Of a stretch of 44,789 nucleotides of DNA, positions 8,143 through 17,909 are shown one piece after another. Positions within the stretch are counted from its first letter, which is position 1, and every line of letters begins with the position of its first letter. The DNA comes from Deltaproteobacteria bacterium. Lineage in GTDB: Bacteria > Desulfobacterota > Desulfovibrionia > Desulfovibrionales > Desulfovibrionaceae. A model generated the notes under the pieces. The model made no database searches and had not been told where the DNA came from. It saw nothing but the letters and a program-made list of their open reading frames with translations. Location: positions 1-44,789 of the forward strand of contig JAITWK010000041.1 of assembly GCA_031285295.1 (NCBI GenBank), written 5' to 3'. A program made the translations under genes and the position numbers.

Positions 8143-9405
8143 TCAAGAATAAATTTCGTCCAAAGCGCTCAGAACGAGGCCCGCACGCTCATTTATAATT
8201 GTAACAATTTGGTGAATGACAGGAACTTGTCCATACATGAACAGGAAATCATCACGAGCACCATCCAGCAAAAAACTTGGTAGTGTACCCATCTCTTGCA
8301 GTATGTGACGCCCATCACCCAAAGAAATTTTTGCATGAGCGATCAGCTTATCCCAGTCGCTGCCATAAACATGATCCGGATTGCCTTTGCGTCCTATTTT
8401 CATGGCCATATTTTTATTAAGAGGATAGACCGTCGTGCAAACTAAATCATAAAAGGGCGCAAGGCGCGGTTTTGGAGGATCATCATAAAGTAGGGATATA
8501 TTTTTCGCGTGGGCATCGGCGTTACCAATCAAATAGTTGAACACCGCCCAGCGGAACAATTTCAGGCGCTCCTCCTCAGGCTCATGGCAATTGTCCAGTA
8601 CCGTAAAGCATTGCTGATAGCTTGGACCGCCATGATTCTGGTACTTTTTTGCGCGTGGCACGCCGAGCGCCTGGCAAAAATCTTCCTGGTGAATGCGGCG
8701 AATGCCATCAGGCGTCTGCCTGCGGTCATATCGGCGAATTAAAAATGCCCGTTCCAGCGTGGGAGTCAGACCAGCTTCCGGCGTATCCAACCCAAAAGCC
8801 TGGGCCAAAAGCATACAAAACAGTTCATTTTCAGCAAGATTGGGAAAGCTGAGCGAAACAGGTTTAACAATGTGCGTACCCGGTGCGCCATCACACGGTC
8901 GCGCGTAACGTTGAGGAGAATCGCCTGAAAGAAAAATAGACGTTTTGCTCTGAGCCCCTGCTAGCGAAAGGCGCGCATACTTATCTCCGGTTCCTAATGG
9001 GTTGATGCGCTGCTCGGCAAGAAAGGCCGGTAAATCCGAGGCCGACAACGGTTGGTAGGTATGTTTATTGTGGCGGGACTCCTGGCCCGGCAGCAGGATA
9101 GACAAAGCTCCGGCGCAATCGGCTCCGATTGCCTGTAGCAATCCAAAAATATCATCTGTGGATAGGCGCTTATTATCAGCAACCTGTTTGCGAACCTCTT
9201 CCTCCGGCAAAAGGTTGTCAAAAAAAGAAGAAGACACCTCTTTGCTGAAAAATTCACGCTGGAACGGTAAGCTCAAAGAAATGGGGAAAGAATCCTCACT
9301 CTCCAGCCAGTCTGGAGCATATTTGAATACAATATATTTTAGACCTGAACGACTGATATAGCCAACAAGTTTCCGTTCAAACCAGACGACAAGTTCGGAA
9401 GCCAT
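8143..9405 (-). CDS. Second HipA-family kinase toxin
   Basis: This protein of about 420 residues has the HipA N-subdomain (short strands, then FFDNLLPEEEVRKQVA and ADCAGALSILLPG near 100), a glycine-containing ligand loop (LSLAGAQSKTSIFL near 148-162), and the kinase motifs NYLIGNADAHAKNISLL and LAPFYDLVCTT. These are all the hallmarks of an intact HipA. ATG 9405 is chosen because AGGTG lies 7 bases upstream; a GTG at 9411 overlapping the partner's stop is the alternative. It shares little with the hipA at 6123, so it is a separate acquisition and not a duplicate. The partner gene lies immediately upstream in the same operon. Confidence 0.88.
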   Translation of the reverse strand: MASELVVWFERKLVGYISRSGLKYIVFKYAPDWLESEDSFPISLSLPFQREFFSKEVSSSFFDNLLPEEEVRKQVADNKRLSTDDIFGLLQAIGADCAGALSILLPGQESRHNKHTYQPLSASDLPAFLAEQRINPLGTGDKYARLSLAGAQSKTSIFLSGDSPQRYARPCDGAPGTHIVKPVSLSFPNLAENELFCMLLAQAFGLDTPEAGLTPTLERAFLIRRYDRRQTPDGIRRIHQEDFCQALGVPRAKKYQNHGGPSYQQCFTVLDNCHEPEEERLKLFRWAVFNYLIGNADAHAKNISLLYDDPPKPRLAPFYDLVCTTVYPLNKNMAMKIGRKGNPDHVYGSDWDKLIAHAKISLGDGRHILQEMGTLPSFLLDGARDDFLFMYGQVPVIHQIVTIINERAGLVLSALDEIYS

Positions 9406-9407
9406 AC

Positions 9408-9788
9408 TCACACCTGAGGGAAGGCCGAGAGTTGTAGCCCTAGAGCCTGCATTACCCGCAACACAATGTTGAGCTGGATCAAGCTGCTGTTGCCATCTTC
9501 CAGATCAAACACAAATTGTGTGGGAATATTACAGAATTGAGCCAGAGCATTCGGATCGGCGTTAAGGGCCATGCGGCGGCTTCTAATTAACGCACCAAGC
9601 TGCATGCCCTGGTTCAAAGCCGCAACCTGAACCTGCTGCTGCTGAAGATGATACTGCTGGTGAGCCAGGTTCTGCTGTTGGGCACGCAAATTGGCCTCAA
9701 GCTGCGCATTGCCGTATTGCGAGACGCTTTGCTGCAAAGCACTCTGAAAACGCTGCCGTGCGTCATTTGGATCTGGATACCAATTCAT
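9408..9788 (-). CDS. Glutamine-rich HipB-like antitoxin
   Basis: This 126-residue protein is encoded just before the second hipA. Residues about 12-65 form an unusual Gln-rich segment (QQNLAHQQYHLQQQQVQVAA). The last 60 residues are the DNA-binding part: LGALIRSRRMALNADPNALA, then FCNIPTQFVFDLEDGNSSLIQLNIVLRVMQ, an XRE/HipB-like helix-turn-helix. Typical HipB proteins have the helix-turn-helix at the start, so the N-terminal extension is odd. It may form a coiled coil or mask the toxin. ATG 9788 is preferred over 9794 because AAGGA then has normal spacing. Confidence 0.75.
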   Translation of the reverse strand: MNWYPDPNDARQRFQSALQQSVSQYGNAQLEANLRAQQQNLAHQQYHLQQQQVQVAALNQGMQLGALIRSRRMALNADPNALAQFCNIPTQFVFDLEDGNSSLIQLNIVLRVMQALGLQLSAFPQV

Positions 9789-9916
9789 AAACATTCCTTG
9801 TCAGAATACTGTACGGCTTGCAAAAGCATAAAACATTTCTTAAAAGTATATGCATTCGCCATGTCAGCGTCAATTTTATGCTGCTGTTTTTATATATCAA
9901 ATGTAACCTCTAACAC

Positions 9917-10867
9917 TTATTTTACCGATCTGCCCTTCAACTCGCCTTGCTCCATAAACCAGGCATAAGTTTCAGTCAGTCCTTTTTCCAATGTTGTTTG
10001 TGCCTGCCAGCCAAGATCGCGCATCTTGCTCACATCCAGCAACTTTTGCGGCGTGCCGTCCGGTTTGGACGGATCAGTAATGATCGCGCCCTGGTAGCCC
10101 ACAACCCCGGCTACCCGCTCTGCCAGTTCCAAAATGGCAAGGTCTTTGCCGCAGCCGATATTAACCTGTTCATAGTCCGAGTAGTTTTGCATCAAAAACA
10201 CCAGGGCGCCCGCCAGGTCATCCACATACAAAAATTCCCGCCTGGGCGTGCCGCTGCCCCAAATGGTCACTTCCGGCAGGCCAGCTTTTCTGGCTTCATG
10301 AAAGCGCCGGATCAGCGCGGGCAGCACATGGCTGTTTTCCGGGTGAAAATTATCGCCCGGCCCGTACAAATTGGTGGGCATGGCACTGATGGCGTCAAAG
10401 CCGTATTGCCTTCGGTAAGCCTGACACATCCGTATCCCGGCTATTTTGGCCAGAGCATAAGCCTCGTTGGTCGGCTCCAGCGGCCCGGTCAGCAAATATT
10501 CCTCTTTGATCGGCTGTGGGCACAGCTTGGGGTAAATACAACTGGAGCCCAGAAACAGCAGCTTTTCACAGCCATTGCGCCAGGCCGCGTCGATAATATT
10601 GCACTGAATCAAAAGGTTGTCGTTGATAAACTCCGCTGGATAGCTGTTGTTGGCGTGAATGCCGCCCACTTTGGCCGCAGCCAGAAACACATAGGCCGGG
10701 CGCTCCTGGGCGAAAAAGGCGCGTGTGGCGGCCTGATCGCGCAAATCCAGTTCCCGGCTGCTGCGCGTGACAACATCTCCGGCCCCAAGCGAAGCCAGCT
10801 TGCGGCAAATGGCAGAACCCACCAAACCGCGATGTCCGGCCACATATATTTTTTTATGCAAGTCCAT
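9917..10867 (-). CDS. fcl: GDP-L-fucose synthase
   Basis: This 316-residue short-chain dehydrogenase of the extended type epimerises and reduces GDP-4-keto-6-deoxymannose to GDP-L-fucose with NADPH. The Rossmann motif [10 protein letters not shown] (residues 11-20) is followed by [14 protein letters not shown], the catalytic serine in [10 protein letters not shown], and Tyr/Lys in [11 protein letters not shown] (YxxxK). Length is normal for the family. It lies 6 bases downstream of gmd in the same operon and uses that enzyme's product. GDP-fucose feeds lipopolysaccharide or exopolysaccharide assembly; no glycosyltransferase is in the window. Confidence 0.95.
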   Translation of the reverse strand: MDLHKKIYVAGHRGLVGSAICRKLASLGAGDVVTRSSRELDLRDQAATRAFFAQERPAYVFLAAAKVGGIHANNSYPAEFINDNLLIQCNIIDAAWRNGCEKLLFLGSSCIYPKLCPQPIKEEYLLTGPLEPTNEAYALAKIAGIRMCQAYRRQYGFDAISAMPTNLYGPGDNFHPENSHVLPALIRRFHEARKAGLPEVTIWGSGTPRREFLYVDDLAGALVFLMQNYSDYEQVNIGCGKDLAILELAERVAGVVGYQGAIITDPSKPDGTPQKLLDVSKMRDLGWQAQTTLEKGLTETYAWFMEQGELKGRSVK

Positions 10868-10873
10868 ACACGC

Positions 10874-12028
10874 TTACTCCTCGTAAGCAAAAGCCTTGAA
10901 ACCGGCTTCTTCCACCGTGTTGTCGCGCATGGCTGTTTGCAAATCCTCACGCATCATTTCCGCAACCATGGCCTCAAAAGTTGTTTTCGGCTTCCAGCCA
11001 AGCTTTTTCTGCGCTTTTGAAGGATCACCCAGAAGAGTCTCCACCTCGGTAGGGCGAAAATAGCGCTTGTCCACCCGCACAATGGTCTGCCCAGGGCGAA
11101 CAACCCCGGCATAGGCTCTCCCGCCATTGTCCTTCAGGGAAGCGGCGTGCTTTTCTTCGTCAATAGCGCGTACAACACCGCTTTCATCAATTCCTTCCCC
11201 GCGCCATTCAAGGCTGACGCCCATTTCAGCGGCAGCGGCATTAACAAAATCCCGTACCGAGAACTGACGGCCAGTGGCGATGACAAAATCCTCCGGCTGC
11301 TCCTGTTGCAGCATCAGCCATTGCATTTCAACGTAATCTCTTGCGTGGCCCCAATCGCGCAAAGCGTTAAGATTGCCGAGGTAAAGGCAGTCACTCAGGC
11401 CGAGCGCAATGCGGGCCAGCGCCCTGGTAATTTTGCGTGTGACAAAGGTTTCACCGCGCAGAGGCGATTCGTGGTTGAACAGAATGCCGTTACAGGCGTA
11501 CATGCCGTAAGCCTCGCGGTAGTTCACCGCAATCCAGTAGGCGTAAAGCTTGGCGCAGGCATAGGGAGAACGCGGATAAAACGGAGTTTGTTCCGTTTGC
11601 GGGATCTCCCGCGCCTTGCCGTAAAGCTCGGATGTTGAAGCCTGATAAAACCGGGTTTTACGCTCCAGACCGAGAATGCGGATAGCTTCCAGCAAGCGCA
11701 AAGTTCCCAGTCCATCCACATCAGCCGTATATTCCGGCGACTCAAAAGAAACCTGCACATGGCTCTGCGCCGCCAAATTATATATCTCGTCCGGCTGTAC
11801 CTCTTGCACGATGCGAATCAGATTGGTGGAATCCGACATGTCGCCATAGTGCAGGACAAATTTTCTATGCGACTGATGCGGCCCCTGATACAGATGATCG
11901 ATGCGATCCGTATTAAAAAGAGAAGCACGGCGTTTAATTCCATGCACCTCATAACCTTTTCCCAGCAGAAATTCCGCCAGATAAGCTCCATCCTGACCGG
12001 TAACGCCTGTAATCAAAGCTCTTTTCAT
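10874..12028 (-). CDS. gmd: GDP-mannose 4,6-dehydratase
   Basis: This 384-residue enzyme converts GDP-D-mannose to GDP-4-keto-6-deoxy-D-mannose. It has the N-terminal motif [16 protein letters not shown] (6-21), [17 protein letters not shown], the [13 protein letters not shown] segment, the catalytic STSELYG with [15 protein letters not shown] (Ser/Thr-Glu and YxxxK), and the substrate-binding [16 protein letters not shown]. It is slightly longer than many family members because of an insertion near residues 280-310. It is the first gene of the gmd-fcl operon. Confidence 0.95.
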   Translation of the reverse strand: MKRALITGVTGQDGAYLAEFLLGKGYEVHGIKRRASLFNTDRIDHLYQGPHQSHRKFVLHYGDMSDSTNLIRIVQEVQPDEIYNLAAQSHVQVSFESPEYTADVDGLGTLRLLEAIRILGLERKTRFYQASTSELYGKAREIPQTEQTPFYPRSPYACAKLYAYWIAVNYREAYGMYACNGILFNHESPLRGETFVTRKITRALARIALGLSDCLYLGNLNALRDWGHARDYVEMQWLMLQQEQPEDFVIATGRQFSVRDFVNAAAAEMGVSLEWRGEGIDESGVVRAIDEEKHAASLKDNGGRAYAGVVRPGQTIVRVDKRYFRPTEVETLLGDPSKAQKKLGWKPKTTFEAMVAEMMREDLQTAMRDNTVEEAGFKAFAYEE

Positions 12029-12104
12029 AAAATAACACCTTTAGAATCAATTTGAACACACAGGACAGTGCCTGCTTTTTCTAGCATCACGGCAAAATGA
12101 GGCA

Positions 12105-13004
12105 CTACCGCCACAGGAATCCATCACCTTCCACCAGATCAACCAGATAACGGCCATAGCCGTTTTTCATCAAAGGTTCGGCCAGACGGCGCAAATCGTC
12201 GTCGCTGATAAAGCCCTGACGCCAGGCGATCTCTTCCGGGCAGGCCACCTTGAGGCCCTGACGCTGTTCCACTGTCTGCACAAACAGGGATGCGGAAAGC
12301 AGTGAATCGTGCGTACCGGTATCCAGCCAGGCAATGCCGCGCCCCAGGCGCTCCACCTGCAAGCAGCCCTGTTGCAGATAATGATTGTTCACATCGGTTA
12401 TCTCCAGCTCCCCCCTGGCCGAAGGCCGGATGGAAGCGGCAATTTCCGCCACCCGCGCGTCATAAAAATATAGTCCGGTCACGGCATAATTCGATTTTGG
12501 GCAGGCCGGCTTTTCCTCAATGCTGATGGCCTTGCCGTTAGCATCAAATTCCACCACGCCATAACGCGCCGCGTCGCTCACATGGTAGCCGAACACCGTG
12601 GCTCCGGTGCATCGTTCCATGGCCCGCTTCAAGGATTTTTCCAACCCGTGCCCGAAAAAAATATTATCGCCAAGCACCAGACAAGTTTGATATCCTCGGA
12701 TAAAATCACCGGCCAGCAAAAAAGCCTGGGCAATGCCTTCGGGCTTTGGTTGCTCAATGTAGGTAAAAGAGCAGCCCCACTGGCTGCCATCCCCCAACAG
12801 GCGCTTGAACAGGGGCAAATCAGCCGGGGTGGAAATAATGGCAATATCGCGTATACCAGCCATGAGCAGAATGGAAATCGGATAATAAACCATTGGCTTA
12901 TCATAGATTGGCACCAACTGTTTGCTTATGCTCAAAGTAACCGGGTGCAGTCTGGTACCGGAGCCTCCGGCCAGCACTATGCCCTTCCAGTTGGATTCGC
13001 TCAT
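12105..13004 (-). CDS. rfbA: Glucose-1-phosphate thymidylyltransferase
   Basis: This 299-residue protein makes dTDP-glucose from dTTP and glucose 1-phosphate. It begins [20 protein letters not shown] with the nucleotidyltransferase signature [19 protein letters not shown] (near 35), [12 protein letters not shown] and GVVEFD.....SIEEKP follow in normal order. An upstream in-frame ATG at 13055 exists, but ATG 13004 matches family starts and is preceded by GGCAGG. It is divergent from rfbB with about 130 bases between them, so the two steps of the dTDP-sugar route share a promoter region. Confidence 0.95.
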   Translation of the reverse strand: MSESNWKGIVLAGGSGTRLHPVTLSISKQLVPIYDKPMVYYPISILLMAGIRDIAIISTPADLPLFKRLLGDGSQWGCSFTYIEQPKPEGIAQAFLLAGDFIRGYQTCLVLGDNIFFGHGLEKSLKRAMERCTGATVFGYHVSDAARYGVVEFDANGKAISIEEKPACPKSNYAVTGLYFYDARVAEIAASIRPSARGELEITDVNNHYLQQGCLQVERLGRGIAWLDTGTHDSLLSASLFVQTVEQRQGLKVACPEEIAWRQGFISDDDLRRLAEPLMKNGYGRYLVDLVEGDGFLWR

Positions 13005-13134
13005 TTTTTGCCTGCCGATGGTTTGAATTATTGATAAAAGGTAGTACGTTGCCAAAGAGACGTACGGCGCTTACTTATTCAACTATAAATTTACTATAAA
13101 ATCAACGTCTGAAAACGAAAGACAAGGTCTCAAC

Positions 13135-14220
13135 ATGCCAAAAAAACGCCCGGAAGGAAAACTTTATCTGGTAACCGGCGGCGCGGGCTTCATCGGTTCC
13201 TGCTTCGTGCTGGACTGCCTTGCGCGCAAGCAAGCCGCCGTGCTTAACCTGGACAAACTTACCTATTCCGGCAATTTGCAAAACCTGGCCGCGGTCATGG
13301 ATGATCCGCGCCATATTTTTGCAACCGGTGACATAGGCGATACCGCCCTGGTGGACGAGCTGCTGGAAAACTACGCGCCGGAAGCGATAATCAACTTCGC
13401 GGCAGAAAGCCACGTTGACCGCTCCATCGTTGATCCAACTCCTTTTGTGGACGCAAACGTGGCCGGACTATGCTCGTTTCTTGGCGCAACGCTCCGCTGG
13501 TGGCGTAAACTGCCCGCAGGGCAGGCCGCAACCTTCCGTTTTCTGCACATTTCCACGGACGAGGTTTTCGGAAGCCTTGGTCCCACAGACCCGGCCTTCA
13601 CAGAAAAGACGCCCTACGCGCCAAACAGCCCTTATTCGGCCAGCAAAGCCGCCAGCGACCATTTTGTTCGCGCCTTCCATGAAACTTACGGCCTGCCAAC
13701 GCTGATCACCAACTGCTCCAACAACTACGGGCCGCGCCAGTTCCCGGAAAAGCTCATACCACTGGTTCTCCTGAACGCCCTTTCCGGGCGGGATATTCCG
13801 ATCTACGGCAAAGGCGACAACGTGCGCGACTGGCTGCATGTGGAAGATCACTGCGCTGCCATCAATCTGACTCTTGAGCGCGGTACGCCGGGCGAGAGCT
13901 ATAATATCGGCGGCCGTTCCGAACGGCGCAACCTTGAGGTAATAGAAGCCATCTGCGCCCTGCTGGACAAAGTGCGCCCGGATCCGCAAGGCCATTACGC
14001 AAGGTTAATCCGTCATGTGCAGGACCGGCCCGGCCACGATCGGCGCTACGCCATTGACTGCGGAAAAATCGAACATGAGCTTGGCTGGAAGCCTGCCCAC
14101 GATTTTACGCGCGGACTGGCTGAAACCGTGGACTGGTATCTGAACAACCCGGACTGGCTTGCCGCCGTGCAAAGTGGCGCATATCGTAACTGGGTAGAAA
14201 AAAATTACCATAACCGCTAA
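13135..14220 (+). CDS. rfbB: dTDP-glucose 4,6-dehydratase
   Basis: This 361-residue enzyme of the extended short-chain dehydrogenase family makes dTDP-4-keto-6-deoxyglucose. It has VTGGAGFIGSCFV (NAD-binding glycine motif), FAAESHVDRS, the ISTDEVFGSLG strand with the catalytic Thr-Asp-Glu, YSASKAASDHFVRA (YxxxK) and NNYGPRQFPEKLIP. AAGG precedes the ATG. The rfbC and rfbD partners for dTDP-rhamnose are not in the window. The product may therefore go to another 6-deoxy sugar, or the missing genes may be elsewhere. Confidence 0.95.
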   Translation: MPKKRPEGKLYLVTGGAGFIGSCFVLDCLARKQAAVLNLDKLTYSGNLQNLAAVMDDPRHIFATGDIGDTALVDELLENYAPEAIINFAAESHVDRSIVDPTPFVDANVAGLCSFLGATLRWWRKLPAGQAATFRFLHISTDEVFGSLGPTDPAFTEKTPYAPNSPYSASKAASDHFVRAFHETYGLPTLITNCSNNYGPRQFPEKLIPLVLLNALSGRDIPIYGKGDNVRDWLHVEDHCAAINLTLERGTPGESYNIGGRSERRNLEVIEAICALLDKVRPDPQGHYARLIRHVQDRPGHDRRYAIDCGKIEHELGWKPAHDFTRGLAETVDWYLNNPDWLAAVQSGAYRNWVEKNYHNR

Positions 14221-14260
14221 TATCTGTTAAAAATATTTCTTTTAAAAAAGGATGTCACAA

Positions 14261-15475
14261 ATGCAAGAAAGCACCGTTACCGTTATGTCGGAAAACCTGC
14301 CGGAGGCCAAACCTTCAAGTCTGCCCGAACCTACGCGGCAGCAAATCAAGGAAGTGGCCGGAAGCATTGATTTCAACGACCCGGCCCTGACCGTTTCCTA
14401 CGGGGCCAGAACGATGAACTCCATCGCCGCCTTTGCCGACAGCCTGCTGGAGCGGATCCGGGCCAAGGACGCCGGGCCGGTGGGAGACATCCTCACCGAT
14501 ATGCTGCTTCAGGTGCGTTCCGTTGATCTGGATAATTTCGGCAAGCAGGATGGCTTTTTGCAAAAAATCCCCCTGATTGGTTCGCTGTTTGGCAGCATTG
14601 AGCGCAATCTGGCGGAAATGAAAAAAGTTACGGATCAGGTTAGCGAAATAACCACCAAGCTTGATCAGAGCATGGTCGGCCTGCTTACCGACATTGAAAT
14701 TCTGGAACAGCTTTTCGCCAGCAACAAGCTGCATCACGAGGAATTGAGCATTTATATCGAGGCTGGCAAGGAACGCCTGGAGCAGGCCCGTAACGAGGAA
14801 CTGCCGCGCCTGAAAGCCGAGGCCGAGGCAAGCGGCGACAGCATGAAGGCCCAGGAAACGCGCGACTTTGCCGACCGCCTGAACCGCTTTGAGCGCCGCC
14901 TGCACGATTTGCAAATCTCGCGTACCATCACCGTGCAGACCGTGCCGCAAATCCGCCTGATTCAGGGTAATAACCAGACCCTGGCCGAAAAAATCCAGAG
15001 CAGCATCCTCACCACCATTCCGATCTGGAAAAACCAGATGGTGCTGGCCATAACCATCTACCGCCAGCAAAAGGCCGTGGAACTGCAAAAAAAGGTGGCC
15101 GACGCCACCAACGAAATGTTGCTCAAGAATGCCGAAATGCTGCAACAGGCCAGCACTGGCGCGGCCCGCGAGGTTGAGCGCTCGGTGGTGGATATCGAAA
15201 CCCTGCGCGAAGTGCAGAAAAAACTGATCAGCACCATTGAGGAAAGCCTGAAGATCACCGCCGAAGGCCGGACAAAACGTCAGGCCGCTGAAAAAGAACT
15301 TGGCGACATGGAAAATAACCTGCGCCAGCGCCTGCTGGAAATAGCCGACAAAGAAAAGGCCCAGCAAATCCAGGGGGCGACCGCGTCATCTCAGGCAGGG
15401 GCGGCTGGCACGCCAGCTAAAGTCGAAGCGGCTGGCACGCCAGCCAAGGCAGAATCCGAGGCAACCCCCTCATGA
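14261..15475 (+). CDS. TelA-family toxic anion resistance protein
   Basis: This protein of about 404 residues is predicted to be almost entirely helical. Family landmarks include FLQKIPLIGSLFGS, the LEQLFASNKLHHEELSIYIE helix, IRLIQGNNQTLAEKIQSSIL and IPIWKNQMVLAI. TelA/KlaA proteins are linked to tellurite and other envelope stress; their mechanism is not settled. The C-terminus ends in two 9-residue repeats (AAGTPAK plus charged residues) that look disordered. ATG 14261 is preferred to 14252, which would leave the AAAAAAGG ribosome site no spacing. It is co-translated with the next gene (ATGA overlap at 15472-15475). Confidence 0.85.
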   Translation: MQESTVTVMSENLPEAKPSSLPEPTRQQIKEVAGSIDFNDPALTVSYGARTMNSIAAFADSLLERIRAKDAGPVGDILTDMLLQVRSVDLDNFGKQDGFLQKIPLIGSLFGSIERNLAEMKKVTDQVSEITTKLDQSMVGLLTDIEILEQLFASNKLHHEELSIYIEAGKERLEQARNEELPRLKAEAEASGDSMKAQETRDFADRLNRFERRLHDLQISRTITVQTVPQIRLIQGNNQTLAEKIQSSILTTIPIWKNQMVLAITIYRQQKAVELQKKVADATNEMLLKNAEMLQQASTGAAREVERSVVDIETLREVQKKLISTIEESLKITAEGRTKRQAAEKELGDMENNLRQRLLEIADKEKAQQIQGATASSQAGAAGTPAKVEAAGTPAKAESEATPS

Positions 15476-16764
15476 ACAGGCTTCCTTCGATTGTTGGCGG
15501 CGTGTTCGATTCCTTCAAGGCGCTGGTCAAACGCATCGGGCTGCATTTTCTGGCCCTCTGCGCCGGACTGGCTATTTCCGGTGTGGGTTTAACCGGCACG
15601 CTTTGCGCCTATGTGGGCATCATCTGCCTGCTTCCCCTGGGTTTCAATCCGCGCAAAACCCGCTTTCTGGTGCCTTTCGCGGTTTCAGCCGGGCAATTTT
15701 TGCTCACCTGGCTCTGGGGCGGCCTGCCGCCCGCCCTGGCCCTGTTCTGGGCCGGTGCGCAAACCTGGCTGATCCAGGCTTTTATCTTGCGCTTCAAGCT
15801 GGGCTGGGCCTGGACAGCTACCCCGGCCATCCTGCTCTGCATCGCTATTAGCCATAGCAGCCCGCCTCTTTCTTTGCTGCTCCTCCTGTTCTGGGGGCTT
15901 TGCACAATATGCGGCTGCCTTGCTTACGAACTGATCACCGCGCAGGAGAATAAAAACCGTCTGGATCAAGCCTTGCGCGGGGTGGCTGGCGTACTGGATC
16001 AGCCCCTGCGGCACAGCACTTTCCCCCAGCCCTTTGACTGCCAGTTTCGCAGGCTTCTCGAGCAAAGCTCGGCCGCCTACGGGCTTGGCCTGAACCAAAA
16101 GAGCAGATCCAGCGCAACACTTGCGCCCCCACTGGAAGATCTGGCCCCCAAGCTTAAACAGGCCATGAGCTGGCGGGAGGAAAAATTCAGCGAACAGGAA
16201 TCCAATTATTTACTGTCCGCGCTGGCCGAAGCCAATCAGCTTCTCTCCGACGCTCTTGGCCTCAGCGCGGTAGAAAAAAACGCTTCCCCGGCACCCTTAA
16301 ATAAAACCGGCAACAAATCTGAAGCATTGAGCGGCGCTGAAATCGGAACCAGCGCGGCCGAAAATGCCGAGTTCGCTCCTTTCCGCAAATCGGTCAGTCA
16401 ACTACTGAACAAACGGGGCAAATTGCCTGATCCGCTGCAAAAGCATCTGAACGCCCTGTTTCTTTCCACGGGCGGCATTATCACTTGCATGAGCGAAGAC
16501 CCGGAAGACGTGCCTTCCGGCACCCGTTTTCTGAACCGCTACCTCCCAGCCGTACACAAGGTAATTGACGAGTATGCACGTCTGGCCGGTGATGGACAGG
16601 CGCACGCAAACCTTAAAGAAGCGCTGGACAGAACCGAAGAGGTGCTTGAACGCATGGTAACCGCTTTTCATGAGGAACACGGCAATCTTTTGCGTAATGA
16701 TGCCATGCGTTTCAATGCGGATCTTAACGTGCTGGACAAGTTGCTGAAAATGGACGGTCGTTAG
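15472..16764 (+). CDS. XpaC-like membrane protein, partner of TelA
   Basis: This 430-residue protein has three to five hydrophobic segments in its first ~150 residues (for example LHFLALCAGLAISGVGLTG, LLLLLFWGLCTICGCLAYEL), so the N-terminal part is in the inner membrane. The C-terminal half is cytoplasmic and helical. Its end (GTRFLNRYLPAVHKVIDEYA to FNADLNVLDKLLKMDGR) matches the XpaC family, first named for hydrolysis of an indolyl phosphate dye. XpaC and TelA genes are neighbours in many bacteria, which supports the call. A low-complexity stretch at about 265-305 separates the halves. The true function is unknown. Confidence 0.75.
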   Translation: MNRLPSIVGGVFDSFKALVKRIGLHFLALCAGLAISGVGLTGTLCAYVGIICLLPLGFNPRKTRFLVPFAVSAGQFLLTWLWGGLPPALALFWAGAQTWLIQAFILRFKLGWAWTATPAILLCIAISHSSPPLSLLLLLFWGLCTICGCLAYELITAQENKNRLDQALRGVAGVLDQPLRHSTFPQPFDCQFRRLLEQSSAAYGLGLNQKSRSSATLAPPLEDLAPKLKQAMSWREEKFSEQESNYLLSALAEANQLLSDALGLSAVEKNASPAPLNKTGNKSEALSGAEIGTSAAENAEFAPFRKSVSQLLNKRGKLPDPLQKHLNALFLSTGGIITCMSEDPEDVPSGTRFLNRYLPAVHKVIDEYARLAGDGQAHANLKEALDRTEEVLERMVTAFHEEHGNLLRNDAMRFNADLNVLDKLLKMDGR

Positions 16765-16909
16765 AAACAAAAATAATTCATGTAAACACTTGTTTAAAAC
16801 AGCACAAAGAGTTTATGTTTGTGTTAATGGCCTTTGTAAATATTTTTCTATATAACACAACATATTAACAGCAAGTATCGGTCTGGCTTTTCCAAGGATT
16901 ACACATATA

Positions 16910-17905
16910 ATGATACCTGAATTAAGCGGTGATTTCATCCAGTGGCTGCGCGGTTTTTACTACACGGCCCAGACCGGGAGCATGACCGAAGCTGCCGTGC
17001 TGATGAATCGCAACCAATCCGCTATAACGCACCAGATCAAATGCCTGGAAAAAGAACTGCAAGCCGACCTTTTTGCCGGGAGCAAAGGCAAACGCATTCT
17101 CACGCCGGAAGGCAAACGCCTGTTCCGGCAGGCGGTAAAAATTTTCGATATTGTCACAGAACTCAAAGGCGGGGCCAACCAGCCCGAAACTTCTCTGGGC
17201 GGCGGCATCACCGTGGCCGCGCCCTATACCTGCGCCGAATTTTATCTGCCCTCCCAGGCAGCGCTTTTTTCCGCCCAGCATCCGGAAATTCGCTTCAACA
17301 TCCATGCCCGCTCCCGTATGGAGGACATGCTGGCCGATGTGCGCACCGGCCGGGCGGACTTTGCCATCTTGCGCATGGACAGCAGCAGTGACGATAGTGC
17401 AGGTAAAAACACCAGAAACCATAGCCAGTTTGTCTCCACCCCAACCCAGTCGGTCAGAGCCGCTGATTTGTCCGGCTTGCGCGCCGAGCCGCTGTTCACC
17501 TCCGGCCTGACCCTGATTTCACCGGACAACGGGCCGCTGGCTGTCACCCGCCCGCCGACTCCGGAAATTCTGGCCGGGCTGCCTTTTGTGCGGCATGCGG
17601 ATCTGGATTTTATGGATCAGGCCGCCATGGATTTGCTGATCGAATATGGAATAAACCTGGATACAGCGCATTGGGTAAGCCACTGCGGCCCGCTGAAACG
17701 CTGCGTGGCCAACGGCTTGGGCGTGGCCATTGTGGAAAGCTTCGCCTGCCGGCCGGAAGATAGCTCCGAACTTTGCGCGGTCAGCCTGGATCATCTGCTG
17801 CCGCCGCGTCATTTTGGCGCGATCATGCCTAAAAACGCTGATCTGCCCGTGCATGTTCAGGTGTTTTTAAGATTCTTGCTGAATAATAGCCCCACCAGCC
17901 ACTAA
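16910..17905 (+). CDS. LysR-family transcriptional regulator
   Basis: This 331-residue protein has an N-terminal winged helix (FIQWLRGFYYTAQTGSMTEA then AAVLMNRNQSAITHQIKCLE, residues about 4-60) and a two-lobed substrate-binding domain (about 95-310). LysR proteins usually activate a target in response to a small ligand. A segment at about 160-190 (SSSDDSAGKNTRNHSQ) looks like a species-specific insertion in the effector domain. It is followed 4 bases later by the shikimate kinase gene, so it may respond to an aromatic-pathway metabolite, but that is inference. AAGGA lies about 11 bases before the ATG. The 145-base AT-rich leader (16765-16909) should hold its promoter. Confidence 0.88.
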   Translation: MIPELSGDFIQWLRGFYYTAQTGSMTEAAVLMNRNQSAITHQIKCLEKELQADLFAGSKGKRILTPEGKRLFRQAVKIFDIVTELKGGANQPETSLGGGITVAAPYTCAEFYLPSQAALFSAQHPEIRFNIHARSRMEDMLADVRTGRADFAILRMDSSSDDSAGKNTRNHSQFVSTPTQSVRAADLSGLRAEPLFTSGLTLISPDNGPLAVTRPPTPEILAGLPFVRHADLDFMDQAAMDLLIEYGINLDTAHWVSHCGPLKRCVANGLGVAIVESFACRPEDSSELCAVSLDHLLPPRHFGAIMPKNADLPVHVQVFLRFLLNNSPTSH

Positions 17906-17909
17906 ACCT

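Noticed and set aside
9947..11020. A 357-codon plus-strand frame
   Set aside because: It lies opposite the clear fcl and gmd genes and has no recognisable protein character; it is a by-product of high GC at third positions.
14315..15367. A 350-codon minus-strand frame
   Set aside because: It is antisense to the TelA-family gene, and its composition (many His, Phe, Gly) is that of a shadow frame.
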